A stretch of DNA of 51,721 nt from an uncultured Eubacteriales bacterium. Lineage in GTDB: Bacteria; Bacillota; Clostridia; Christensenellales; Aristaeellaceae. Position 1 is the stretch's first letter; each line of letters starts with the position of its first letter. The translations under genes were made by a program, and so were the position numbers. The stretch lies in NCBI GenBank assembly GCA_902765735.1, contig CACXBB010000036.1, positions 1 through 51,721 of the forward strand, read 5' to 3'. Below are positions 32,850 to 40,796 of the stretch, in pieces. Under the pieces are notes generated by a model, which saw only the letters and a list, made by a program, of their open reading frames with translations, ran no database searches and was not told the DNA's origin.

Positions 32850-33878
32850 TTACTTCGCCTCATTGCGAGCCTGCAGAGCCATCTTGGCCTGGAGGTTGCG
32901 CTGGGTCTGGTCGATCACGACGGCGAGTATGATGACCACGCCGCGGATGATCTTCTGCCAGAACTCGGAGACGCCGCACATGGTCATGCCGTCGTTGATC
33001 ACGCCGATGACGAACGCGCCCACGATGGTGCCCACGATGGTGCCGGAGCCGCCGGCCATCGAGGTGCCGCCCAGAACGGTAGCCGCGATGGCGTTCATCT
33101 CCCAGCCGTCGCCGGAGGCCGGATGCGCGGCGGAGAGCTGCGCGGTGTTGATCAGGCCGATCCACGCGGCACAGAAGCCGGAGATGATGTAGACCAGTAT
33201 CTTCACCCGGTCGGCCTTGATGCCGGACAACCGGGCGGACTTCTCATTGCCGCCGACGGCCAGTATGTGCCAGCCGATGTGGGTGCGGTTCAGAAGCACG
33301 GCGGAGAGTATCGCCAGCACCGCGAACACGTACACGCCCGCGGGGATGCCCAGCCAGTTGGTGCCCAGCGCCTTAAGGCCCACGTTGCCCAGGCCCTCAA
33401 AGCCCGCGATCTTGGAGAAGGTGGCGCCGTTGGAGCGCAGGTTCGCCATGCCGCGGCAGATGTACATGGTGCCCAGGGTGGCGATGAAGGCGGGTACGTT
33501 CAGCTTGGTGACGACCAGGCCGTTGATCAGGCCGATCAGGCAGCCCGTCAAGAGCATCAGCACGATGATGGCGGGCACCGAGAAGTAGACGGTCTTGTTG
33601 CCGACGGTCAGGCCCTCCTGGATCAGTCCGCCGGCCAGCATGCCGGTCAGGCCCAGCACGGAGCCCACCGACAGGTCGATGCCGCCGGTGATGATGACGA
33701 AGGTCATGCCCAGCGCCAGTATGCCGTACAGGGACACGTGCTTGGCCACCATGGTCAGCGTGTTCACCGACAGGAAGGACGAGGAGGCGAAGCTGAAGAA
33801 TATGACCAGTATGATCAGCACGATGAAGGTCCTGCCCTTGAGCAGGGTCATCATCAACTGGTTGTTGTTTTTTTTCAT
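32850..33878 (-). CDS. Sugar ABC transporter, permease (RbsC type)
   Basis: The 342-residue protein has eight to ten hydrophobic segments. It carries the RbsC/XylH family signatures 'ITGGIDLSVGSVLGLTGMLA' near residue 64 and 'TVLGGTSMAGGSGTIVGTIV' near 267. It forms a homodimeric channel for pentoses or related sugars with the tandem ATPase encoded just upstream in the operon. GGAG precedes ATG 33878. Confidence 0.93.
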   Translation of the reverse strand: MKKNNNQLMMTLLKGRTFIVLIILVIFFSFASSSFLSVNTLTMVAKHVSLYGILALGMTFVIITGGIDLSVGSVLGLTGMLAGGLIQEGLTVGNKTVYFSVPAIIVLMLLTGCLIGLINGLVVTKLNVPAFIATLGTMYICRGMANLRSNGATFSKIAGFEGLGNVGLKALGTNWLGIPAGVYVFAVLAILSAVLLNRTHIGWHILAVGGNEKSARLSGIKADRVKILVYIISGFCAAWIGLINTAQLSAAHPASGDGWEMNAIAATVLGGTSMAGGSGTIVGTIVGAFVIGVINDGMTMCGVSEFWQKIIRGVVIILAVVIDQTQRNLQAKMALQARNEAK

Positions 33879-33899
33879 GATAACATCACTCCTGTATTA

Positions 33900-35441
33900 C
33901 TACGACGCGCTCTTGCCGGTGCCGAGCCCGGCGTAGGATGCCCGGACGAGGTTGTCCTCGGTGATCTCGTCGCCGCTCAGTTCCGCGGTGCACTTGCCGT
34001 TGGACAGCACGTAGATGCGGTCCGCGATGGCCATGATCTCCTTGAGCTCCGAGGAGATCACGATGATCGACAGCCCGCGCTCCGAGAACTCGTGGATGAT
34101 CTCAAACACCTCGGTCTTGGCGCCGATGTCGATGCCGCGGGAGGGTTCGTCCATCAGCAGCACCGTGGGCTTGGTCATCAGGCCCTTGGCGATGACCACC
34201 TTCTGCTGGTTGCCGCCGGAGAGGGACAGTATCGGCAGGTGCTTGTCCGCCACCTTGATGTGCAGATCCTTGATCTGCTCGTCCACGGCTTTCTCCTCGG
34301 CGGGATAGTTCATCAAAAAGCCGGTCAAAAAGTCGGTCAGCGAGGCCAGGGAGGCGTTCTTGCAGATGTCCAGGCTCTGCACCAGGCCCTGCCGCTGCCG
34401 GTCCTCCGGCACCAGCGCGAAGCCGGCGTTGAGCTGGTCGGCGATGTCCCCGATCTTCATGGGCTTGCCCTGATAGATCACCTCGCCGGTGTGCTCCGGC
34501 CGCATGCCCATCAGGCACTCGAACAGCTCGCTGCGGCCCGCGCCCAGCAGGCCGTAGATGCCCAGCACCTCGCCCTTCTTGAGGTACATGTTCACGTCCT
34601 CCAGCAGCCAGCCGCCGCCGGGCTTGGGCAGGTAGATGTGGTTGCACTCCAGCACCTTTTCGGCCTTATTCAGGTCGATGGACCGCGTGAAGCGGTGGTA
34701 CTGGGTGTTCTTGCCCACCATGTTCTCCACGATCCAGGGCAGGTCGATGTCCTTGACGTCGGCGTCGGCCACGTACTTGCCGTCGCGCAGTATGGTCACG
34801 TGGTCGCCGATCTCCATGATCTCCTCCAGGCGGTGGGAGATGTAGACGATGGAGAGGCCCTGCTGCAGAAGCTCGCGCATGATCTTGAACAGCACCTTCA
34901 CCTCCGCCGCGGAGAGGGAGGAGGTGGGCTCGTCCATGATCAGCACCCGCAGGTCGTCCTCCACCAGGTTGCGGGCGATCTCCACCATCTGCTGCTGGCC
35001 CACGCGCAGATCCCCGACCATGGTGTCCGGGGGGATCTCGTGCTCCAGCCGCTTGAGGATGGCCTTCGCGCCCTCGATATGCTTTCTGTCGTCCAGGAAC
35101 AGGCCCTTGCGCTTCTCGTGGCACATGTAGATGTTCTGGTAGACCGTCAGGTTCGGAAACAGCGACAGCTCCTGGTGGATGATGCCGATGCCCTTGGCCC
35201 GGGCGGCGCTGGTGTCCTTAAAGACGACCTCCTCGCCGTCCATGTACATCTTGCCGGCGGAAGGCTGCTCGATGCCGGCGATCATCTTCATCAGCGTGGA
35301 CTTGCCCGCGCCGTTTTCGCCGATGAGCACGTTGACCTTGCCCTTGAGAAGGTCGAAGGACACCTGGTCCAGCGCCTTGGTGCCGGGGTAGATCTTGTCG
35401 ATTTTTTCACAATGGAGCACTACGTTCGGATCGTCGTACAT
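33900..35441 (-). CDS. Sugar ABC transporter, tandem ATPase (RbsA/MglA type)
   Basis: The 513-residue protein has two fused ABC domains. The first has Walker A 'GENGAGKST' near 38, a signature variant 'LRVGQQQMVEIARNL' and 'LIMDEPTSSL'. The second has the degenerate Walker A 'GLLGAGRSE' usual for the family, signature 'LSGGNQQKVVIAKGL' and 'LLMDEPSRGID'. It powers import with the RbsC-type permease. ATG 35441 follows GGGAGGG. Confidence 0.95.
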   Translation of the reverse strand: MYDDPNVVLHCEKIDKIYPGTKALDQVSFDLLKGKVNVLIGENGAGKSTLMKMIAGIEQPSAGKMYMDGEEVVFKDTSAARAKGIGIIHQELSLFPNLTVYQNIYMCHEKRKGLFLDDRKHIEGAKAILKRLEHEIPPDTMVGDLRVGQQQMVEIARNLVEDDLRVLIMDEPTSSLSAAEVKVLFKIMRELLQQGLSIVYISHRLEEIMEIGDHVTILRDGKYVADADVKDIDLPWIVENMVGKNTQYHRFTRSIDLNKAEKVLECNHIYLPKPGGGWLLEDVNMYLKKGEVLGIYGLLGAGRSELFECLMGMRPEHTGEVIYQGKPMKIGDIADQLNAGFALVPEDRQRQGLVQSLDICKNASLASLTDFLTGFLMNYPAEEKAVDEQIKDLHIKVADKHLPILSLSGGNQQKVVIAKGLMTKPTVLLMDEPSRGIDIGAKTEVFEIIHEFSERGLSIIVISSELKEIMAIADRIYVLSNGKCTAELSGDEITEDNLVRASYAGLGTGKSAS

Positions 35442-35457
35442 ATCAGACCCTCCCGTC

Positions 35458-36042
35458 TCATTCGATGGTGATGGCCACCGGCGTGATGTTGATGTCCTTG
35501 CCGGAGCCCGTGGCCGCGCCGACGATGGTCACGGTCTTGCCCTGGATGCCCTCGTCGATGTTGAGCGGCACGACCACCTTGTCGTGCATCTCGCTGTTGA
35601 GGGCCTTGGCGTAGGCACTCCACTCGGTCTGGTTGGTGAAGTCCCCGAAGGCCTTCACGGTCTGGGTGTCGCGGATGGCCGTGCCGGAGTAGATGCTGCC
35701 CAGCTGCACGGTGAACACGGCGTCGCCGGAGTAGCCCTCGGGCGCCACGGTGATGGTATTCTTCTTGCCGCTGGCCTTGGATTCATAGCCGGTGACCGTG
35801 CCCTTGAGCGTCACGGCCCTGCCGTCGCCCAGCGCGGCCAGGTCCACGGAGGCGATGTCCTCCGCCTTGCCGGTGATCTCCCCGAGCACCGCGCTCCAGT
35901 CGTCGCCGGAGGAGGCGCTGGCGTCGAAGGCCACCTCGCCGGTGTACTGGCCCTCGGTGCCCTTGTCGATCACCTTTGCCGAGAGCGCCAGGAACACCAC
36001 CAGCGCCACGGCCAGGACGATCCATATAATCTTCTTTTTCAT
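35458..36042 (-). CDS. DUF2291 family membrane-anchored protein
   Basis: The 194-residue protein has an N-terminal signal anchor (MKKK then a hydrophobic stretch to about residue 22) and a beta-rich external domain. Its 'AFGDFTNQTEWSAYAKALN' near residue 130 is the segment by which I recognise DUF2291, a family repeatedly encoded beside RbsA/RbsC-type importers. Its role is unknown; a scaffold or accessory to the binding protein outside the membrane is plausible. It sits between the binding-protein gene and the ATPase gene. ATG 36042 follows AAGGAGA. Confidence 0.78.
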   Translation of the reverse strand: MKKKIIWIVLAVALVVFLALSAKVIDKGTEGQYTGEVAFDASASSGDDWSAVLGEITGKAEDIASVDLAALGDGRAVTLKGTVTGYESKASGKKNTITVAPEGYSGDAVFTVQLGSIYSGTAIRDTQTVKAFGDFTNQTEWSAYAKALNSEMHDKVVVPLNIDEGIQGKTVTIVGAATGSGKDINITPVAITIE

Positions 36043-36127
36043 GAACGGGTATCTCCTTCACGGGTTGATCGGGTAGAATTATGGCGGGGATGTCTGAGGC
36101 ATCCCCGCCAAAGGGTATCAGGGGAGA

Positions 36128-37057
36128 TTATTCGGTGTACACGAAGCCGGACAGGTTGTCCACGTTCTCGGCGGTGATGGCCATGCAGGGAACGAGCTGC
36201 TTCTCGCTCTCGGGCAGGGTGCCGTCCTTCAGGAAGGCGTCGGCCTGCTCGACGGCCATCTCGGTGATGCGGGCGATCTGCTGAAGCGCGGTACCGACCA
36301 TCTTGCCGTCCTTGATGTAGGCGGCAGCCTCGTCGGAGCCGTCCAGGCCGATGATCTTGATGTCGTCGCGGCCGGCGTCGATGCAAGCCTGGGCAGCGCC
36401 GCAGGCCATGGTGTCGTTGCCGCAGATGATGCCCTTGAGCTCGTCGCCGAACTCCTGCAGGATGGCTTCGGTCTTCTCATAGCCCTGGGTCTGATCCCAG
36501 TTGGCGGACTGCTGGGAGACCATCACCAGATCGGGATACTCGTCGATCACGGCGTGATAGTTGTCGGAGCGGACGTGGCAGTTGGTGTCGGACTCCAGGC
36601 CCAGCAGCTCGGCGTACTTGCCCTCGTAATCCATGGCCTCGACCCACTTCTCGGCGATGGCGGCGGCGCCCTGCGCGTTGTCGGCGACGATCTGCGCCTT
36701 GGCCAGGCCGGACTCGTTGATCTCGCGGTCGATCAGGAACACCGGGATGCCGGCCTCGTCGGCCTTCTTGACGGCCTCGATGGAGGCGTCCGCGCCGGCG
36801 TTGTCGCAGATGATGGCGGAGGCGCCGTCGTTGATGGCGGCCTCGAACATCTCAAGCTGCTTGGCGGCGTCGTCGTCATGGGACATGCACTTCACTTCGT
36901 AGCCCAGCTCCACGGCCTTGGCTTCGCCGACGACCTGCTCGGTCTTGAAGAACGGGTTGGAGGCGGAGGGCGTGATGATGTAAATCAGCCCCTCGGCGGA
37001 CGCTGCGACGCTCAGAAGCATCATCACAGCCAGGACAACAGACAGGATCTTCTTCAT
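36128..37057 (-). CDS. Sugar ABC transporter, periplasmic-binding-protein-like (family 4) component
   Basis: The 309-residue protein is a Peripla_BP_4 binding protein of the RbsB/XylF class. It has a signal peptide ending 'AASAEG', 'IITPSASNPFFKTE' at the mature N-terminus, 'CDNAGADASIEAVKKADEAG' near 100, 'FLIDREIN' near 126, and 'GIICGNDTMACGAAQACIDAG' near 220. It binds the sugar outside the cell. It is the first gene of the operon, under divergent control with the LacI regulator. ATG 37057 follows AAGGAGG. Confidence 0.92.
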   Translation of the reverse strand: MKKILSVVLAVMMLLSVAASAEGLIYIITPSASNPFFKTEQVVGEAKAVELGYEVKCMSHDDDAAKQLEMFEAAINDGASAIICDNAGADASIEAVKKADEAGIPVFLIDREINESGLAKAQIVADNAQGAAAIAEKWVEAMDYEGKYAELLGLESDTNCHVRSDNYHAVIDEYPDLVMVSQQSANWDQTQGYEKTEAILQEFGDELKGIICGNDTMACGAAQACIDAGRDDIKIIGLDGSDEAAAYIKDGKMVGTALQQIARITEMAVEQADAFLKDGTLPESEKQLVPCMAITAENVDNLSGFVYTE

Positions 37058-37140
37058 GGGGTATATCCTCCTTCTTATGTTCAGCCCTTTCGCGGGCTGA
37101 GTTCCGATTGTAGCGGCTGCCATCGCCGCTTGCAGAAACT

Positions 37141-37216
37141 ATTATAGCCCGTCGATAACTAAATTTCAATAAATTATTGAGGCAATATTGACTAAATTCA
37201 CTAAATTGAATATAAT
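37141..37216. promoter_or_regulatory. Divergent promoters and operator region, sugar operon / lacI
   Basis: For the operon (minus strand): TTGAAA (complement of 37164-37169), 17 bp, TATAAT (complement of 37141-37146). For the regulator (plus strand): TTGACT (37188-37193), 17 bp, TATAAT (37211-37216). A perfect 15-bp palindrome TCAATAAATTATTGA (37166-37180) overlaps the operon -35 box. The octamer ACTAAATT occurs three times (37158, 37191, 37200). The palindrome is the best candidate LacI-family operator. Confidence 0.8.
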
Positions 37217-37234
37217 GCCATTGAGGTGAGGCGC

Positions 37235-38242
37235 ATGTCCATCACGGGAAAGGAACTGGCGGCGATGCTGGGGCTGTCGGAATCGGCGGTCTCGCTGGCG
37301 TTGAACGACAAGCCCGGGGTCAGCCGCGCCACGCGGCAGCGGGTGATCGAGGCGGCCAAGCAGTACGGCTTCGACTTCTCCAGCAAGACCGTGACCGCCG
37401 TCGGCAAGAAGGGCACGATATGCTTTCTGATCTATAAAAAAAGCGGCGCCGTGGTCAGCGACACGCCGTTCTTTTCCACATTGACCGACGGCATCAGCAT
37501 GGGCTGCCGCCGCCGGCGCTACGACTGCGTGGTGCGCTATCTCTACGAGGACGAGGACATCGCCGACCAGATCTACACGCTGGGCAACTCCCGGTTCTCC
37601 GGCATCATACTGCTGGCCACCGAGATCGACGAGGCCGCGCTCAAGAGCTTCGCGCAGGTGGACATCCCCATGGTGGTGCTGGACGCCTACTTTGAGAAGC
37701 TGGACTTCAACTTCATACTCATCAACAACATCCAGGGCGCGTACATGGCCACGGAGTACCTCATCAAGAAGCGCCGCACCCAGCCGGGCTATCTGCGCTC
37801 GGACTACTGGATCAGCAACTTCGACCAGCGGGCCGACGGCTTCTACAAGGCCATACGCGCCGCGGGGATGTCCACCGCGAAATCCCAGGTGCTGCGGCTG
37901 ACGCCCTCCCAGGAGGGGGCCTACGAGGACATGAAGCGGCTGCTGGCTACCGGGGTAAAGCCCGCCGACTGCTACTTCGCCGACAACGACCTGATCGCCT
38001 TCGGCGCGATGATGGCCCTCAAGGAGGCGGGCCACCGCATCCCCGAGGACGTGGCCGTGATGGGCTTCGACGATATCCCCGCCTGCGAGTACATGAACCC
38101 GCCGCTGAGCACCGTGGTGGTGCCCAAGCTGTTCATGGGCGAGACCGCCGCCATGCGCATCGCCCAGCTCATCGAGGGCGAGAATACCCAGCCCCTCAAG
38201 ATCGAGGTGTCCACCAAGCTGGTCAAGCGCGGGACCGTGTGA
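37235..38242 (+). CDS. LacI family regulator of the sugar operon
   Basis: The 335-residue protein has an N-terminal LacI helix-turn-helix ('ITGKELAAMLGLSESAVSLA' with hinge 'RQRVIEAAKQYGF', residues 3-55). A sugar-binding core follows, with 'GIILLATEID' near 124 and 'ADNDLIAFGAMMALKEAG' near 250. 'AVMGFDDIPACEYMNPPLST' lies near 280. It is divergent from the binding-protein gene, the usual place for a local repressor responding to the imported sugar. ATG 37235 is preferred over GTG 37226, as GAGGTG lies 6 bp before it. Confidence 0.92.
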   Translation: MSITGKELAAMLGLSESAVSLALNDKPGVSRATRQRVIEAAKQYGFDFSSKTVTAVGKKGTICFLIYKKSGAVVSDTPFFSTLTDGISMGCRRRRYDCVVRYLYEDEDIADQIYTLGNSRFSGIILLATEIDEAALKSFAQVDIPMVVLDAYFEKLDFNFILINNIQGAYMATEYLIKKRRTQPGYLRSDYWISNFDQRADGFYKAIRAAGMSTAKSQVLRLTPSQEGAYEDMKRLLATGVKPADCYFADNDLIAFGAMMALKEAGHRIPEDVAVMGFDDIPACEYMNPPLSTVVVPKLFMGETAAMRIAQLIEGENTQPLKIEVSTKLVKRGTV

Positions 38243-38271
38243 CAGTCCTTCTGCTGACTGAACCGTAACCC

Positions 38272-38640
38272 TCAGCTTTTCGCGTGCGGCTTGAACAGCA
38301 GCGCGTTCAGAAGCCCGAACACCACCGCGGCGGTGATGCCCGCGGCGGTGCGGGTGACCCCGCCGACGAAGGCCCCGATGAGCCCGTACTTGTTCACCGC
38401 CTCGATGGCGCCCATCGCCAGCGAATAGCCGAAGCCCGTCAGCGGCACGGTGGCCCCCGCCCCGGCGAAGTCCACCAGGGGCTTGTACAGCCCCAGCGCC
38501 GTCAGAAATACCCCCGATACCACAAAGATCACCAGGATCCGCGCGTTGGTCAGCTTCGTGTTCATGATCAGCGCCTGCCCCACACAGCAGATCAACCCGC
38601 CGATGAGGAAAGCCTTGACAAAAGGCATTATTGTATTCAT
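38272..38640 (-). CDS. spoVAE: Stage V sporulation protein AE (SpoVAE)
   Basis: The 122-residue membrane protein has about four transmembrane helices, matching SpoVAE/SpoVAEb. It shows 'FLIGGLICCVGQALIM' at the N-terminus (a SpoVAC/AE motif), 'GAGATVPLTGFGYSLAMGAI' near 61 and 'GGVTRTAAGITAAVVFG' near 93. SpoVA proteins form the channel for dipicolinic acid uptake into the forespore and its release in germination. It is the last gene of the operon, separated from spoVAD by heptamer element 4. AGGGGA precedes ATG 38640. Confidence 0.93.
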   Translation of the reverse strand: MNTIMPFVKAFLIGGLICCVGQALIMNTKLTNARILVIFVVSGVFLTALGLYKPLVDFAGAGATVPLTGFGYSLAMGAIEAVNKYGLIGAFVGGVTRTAAGITAAVVFGLLNALLFKPHAKS

Positions 38641-38668
38641 ACAGAATCAATCCCCTTTGAAAGTAATT

Positions 38669-38808
38669 GAGAATTGAGAATTGAAAATTGAGAATTCAGG
38701 TTGAAATCCTTCGGATTTCCTTGATAATGGGAAGGAATTGACCGCTTCTCTGAGAATCAATCAATTTGTACCGCCATTCTCAATTCTCAATTTTAAATTC
38801 TCAATTCA
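38669..38808 (-). repeat. Heptamer-array intercistronic element 4 (spoVAD-spoVAE)
   Basis: In the transcript sense (minus strand), purine-rich units GAGAATT, TAAAATT, GAGAATT, GAGAATG (complement of 38774-38801) start at the spoVAD stop codon, whose TGA is itself part of the array. The complementary array, AATTCTC, AATTTTC, AATTCTC, AATTCTC (complement of 38669-38696), ends about 12 bp before the spoVAE ribosome binding site. The interior has hairpin GAAATCC-TTC-GGATTTC (38703-38719). Confidence 0.85.
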
Positions 38809-39784
38809 TCTCCAGACTCACCGCATACGATATCCCCGGAATGCTCTGTCCCTGCTGGCTGGAGGTGGGGGAGAGCATAGCCCCGGAGCCGGAGAGCAGC
38901 ACGCGGCGAAGCTCGCCCTGCTCCATGCGCTTCATGATCCACGCGCAGGACACCGATGCCACGCACCCGCAGCCGCTGCCCCCGGCGTGGGAGTCCTGTT
39001 TTTGGGCGTACAGGCTCGCGCCGCAGTCCACCAGTTTATCGGCGGGCATGTCGATGCCGGCCCGGTCGAACAGCTCCATGAGCAGGTTGCGCCCGATCCA
39101 GCCCAGGTCGCCGGTGACGATCAGGTCGAAGTCGCCGGCGGTCTGCCGGGTGTCCGAGAGGTGGGCGGACAGCGTGTCGAACACCGCTGGGGCCATGGCC
39201 GCGCCCATGTGGTTGGCGTCGGAGATCTCCAGGTCGATCACCCGGCCCAGCGTGCCCGCGGTGATTTTGATGCCCACCCCCCGGTCCCTGAGCAGCGCGC
39301 AGCCGCAGGCGGTAGCGGTCCAGCTGGCCTGGGGTGGCCGCTGGGTGCCCAGCTCCAGCGGGAAGCGGAACTGCCGCTCGGCGGTGCAGAAGTGGCTGGA
39401 CGCGCTGACGAGGGCGGTGTCGATGTGCCCCACGTCGATCAGCGCCGCGCCCAGCGCGAGCCCCTCCACGAAGGTGGAGCAGGCCCCGTACAGCCCGATG
39501 AACGGCGCGCCCAGCTTCTTCGCGGCGAAGGATGTGGCGATGATCTGGTTGTTCAGATCGCCGCCCAGCAGCGCGTCCACCGCCCCGGCGGACAGCCCCG
39601 CGGCGTCCAGCGCGTCCCGGGCGCAGCGGCGCACCATCTCGCTCTCCGCCAGCTCCCAGCTCTTCTGGCCCAGCAGGTCATCCTCGAGCAGCGCGTCGAA
39701 CCACATGCCCAGCGGGCCGTCGCCCTCCTTCTTCCCGGCGATGGAGCGGTGGGCGGCGATGACGGGCGGGTTACTGTAGACCAT
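38801..39784 (-). CDS. spoVAD: Stage V sporulation protein AD (SpoVAD)
   Basis: The 327-residue soluble protein has a thiolase-like fold, typical of SpoVAD, which binds dipicolinic acid. Visible features are 'LLGGDLNNQIIATSFAAKKL' near 85, 'GLYGACSTFVEGLALGAALI' near 110, 'SHFCTAERQFRFPLELG' near 144 and 'DCGASLYAQKQDSHAGGSGC' near 260. A longer in-frame extension overlaps spoVAC and is not needed. ATG 39784 is 8 bp after the spoVAC stop, with GTGAGG between. Confidence 0.95.
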   Translation of the reverse strand: MVYSNPPVIAAHRSIAGKKEGDGPLGMWFDALLEDDLLGQKSWELAESEMVRRCARDALDAAGLSAGAVDALLGGDLNNQIIATSFAAKKLGAPFIGLYGACSTFVEGLALGAALIDVGHIDTALVSASSHFCTAERQFRFPLELGTQRPPQASWTATACGCALLRDRGVGIKITAGTLGRVIDLEISDANHMGAAMAPAVFDTLSAHLSDTRQTAGDFDLIVTGDLGWIGRNLLMELFDRAGIDMPADKLVDCGASLYAQKQDSHAGGSGCGCVASVSCAWIMKRMEQGELRRVLLSGSGAMLSPTSSQQGQSIPGISYAVSLEMN

Positions 39785-39792
39785 GGTCTGCC

Positions 39793-40251
39793 TCACATCA
39801 CCCACCCCCTGACGAGCCAGTAGACCACGCCCACCGCCACCGACGACGCGATGCCGTAGGCCAGCACCGGCCCCGCCAGCGTGAACAGCCGCGCGCCCAC
39901 GCCGGTGACGGCGCCCTCCCGCTGGAATTCGATGGCCGGGGCCGCCACGGAGTTGGCGAAGCCCGTCACCGGGACGGCGGAGCCCGCCCCGGCGTACTTG
40001 CCGATGCGGTCGTAGACGCCCAGGCCCGTCAGCGTGGTGCCGAGGAAGATCATCACGCTGGTGGTGAACATCGGGTTGGTAATCTCCCCCAGGTTCAGCT
40101 TCTCCGCCCACAGCGTGATGGCCTGGCCCAGGCAGCAGATCGCGCCGCCCACCCAGAACGCCCGCAGATATCCCCGCAGCATGCGGGTGCCCGGGGTGGC
40201 GTCCGAGACCAGCTTCCGGTACTGGGCGGCGGTATAGGGCTGGCGGCTCAT
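39793..40251 (-). CDS. spoVAC: Stage V sporulation protein AC (SpoVAC)
   Basis: The 152-residue membrane protein of the mechanosensitive SpoVAC type carries 'FWVGGAICCLGQAITLWAE' near 32 and 'GVYDRIGKYAGAGSAVPVTG' near 80. 'FANSVAAPAIEFQREGAVTG' lies near 100. It contributes to dipicolinate movement through the spore inner membrane. ATG 40251 overlaps the stop of a 36-codon open frame (ATGA), and AGGGGGG lies just upstream. A GTG at 40257 is the alternative start. Confidence 0.94.
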   Translation of the reverse strand: MSRQPYTAAQYRKLVSDATPGTRMLRGYLRAFWVGGAICCLGQAITLWAEKLNLGEITNPMFTTSVMIFLGTTLTGLGVYDRIGKYAGAGSAVPVTGFANSVAAPAIEFQREGAVTGVGARLFTLAGPVLAYGIASSVAVGVVYWLVRGWVM

Positions 40252-40358
40252 GCGCACGCCCCCCTTCGGTCGCGCTCCGGGGGCGTCTGCGCGCGGATCT
40301 CCGTGCTCCGGGCGGTCATGTCCGGCTCGCCGGGCGCCGGAAGGTCGTGTCTTTGCAT
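40248..40358 (-). CDS. Possible 36-residue leader ORF of the spoVA operon
   Basis: A short open frame starts at ATG 40358 with AAAGGGATG upstream and ends TGA at 40248-40250, sharing the ATGA overlap with spoVAC. The peptide begins MQRHDLPAPGEPD and is charged and hydrophilic. I recognise no family. The ribosome binding site and the tight overlap favour real translation, perhaps to couple or time spoVAC translation; a non-conserved accident is possible. Confidence 0.4.
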   Translation of the reverse strand: MQRHDLPAPGEPDMTARSTEIRAQTPPERDRRGACA

Positions 40359-40388
40359 ATCGATCATCCCTTTGATGGTTTTCAGCCG

Positions 40389-40418
40389 TAGAATATCCAA
40401 AAGGCGAACGATTTATGC
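40389..40418 (-). promoter_or_regulatory. Possible sigma-G/F promoter of the spoVA operon
   Basis: On the minus strand GCATA (complement of 40414-40418) is followed after 18 bp by TATTCTA (complement of 40389-40395). These are similar to the forespore consensus -35 GNATA and -10 CATANTA. It lies 30 bp upstream of the leader ORF. The -10 box deviates at two positions. Confidence 0.45.
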
Positions 40419-40447
40419 GGTGTAAACGCTAAAATTCGGAAAAGTGC

Positions 40448-40476
40448 TTGACAAACGGCAATCGCGCGTTTAAAAT
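40448..40476 (+). promoter_or_regulatory. Promoter of the T-box / trp transporter operon
   Basis: TTGACA (40448-40453) and TAAAAT (40471-40476) are 17 bp apart. Transcription should start near 40483, directly before the T-box stem I. Confidence 0.8.
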
Positions 40477-40489
40477 ACAGATAAATCGA

Positions 40490-40755
40490 TGAGGGGGAGC
40501 AAGTAATACCGTTGACAGTCCTTCCAGAGAGCCGCGGGTCGCTGTGACGCGGCAGGGCGCGATGGTGTGAATGGGCCCCTGAGAGCGCACTGAAAGGCGC
40601 ATGCCGAGTAGGGAAGCCGGAGATGGCACTCCGTCAACAAGGCCGGCATATGGAAGTATGCGCTGAGTGGGCGCGGACGACGCGCCAAGCCGGGTGGCAC
40701 CGCAGGATTATACCGATCCTGTCCCAGCAGAAGCATGGGACAGGATCGTTTCTTT
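40490..40755 (+). ncRNA. T-box riboswitch, tryptophan specifier
   Basis: Stem I carries the AGAGAGCC region near 40532, a GCTG apical motif, and the specifier segment GTGTGAA-TGG-GCCCCTGAG with specifier codon TGG at 40572-40574. The T-box sequence GGGTGGCACCGC is at 40692-40703; its TGGC bulge would pair with an acceptor end GCCA, matching the G discriminator of bacterial tRNA-Trp. The terminator is CGATCCTGTCCCA (40714-40726) with TGGGACAGGATCG (40736-40748), then TTTCTTT. Uncharged tRNA-Trp should favour the antiterminator and turn on the transporter genes downstream. Confidence 0.93.
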
Positions 40756-40796
40756 GTCCCAACCATTCAGCACCGAAACAGAAGGAGGACATCATC

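Noticed and set aside
37235-38242. Annotating the sugar operon as an L-fucose operon because of FucI-like and FucU-like proteins.
   Set aside because: There is no fuculose-phosphate aldolase or lactaldehyde reductase, and a split transketolase takes their place. Family names alone do not give the substrate.
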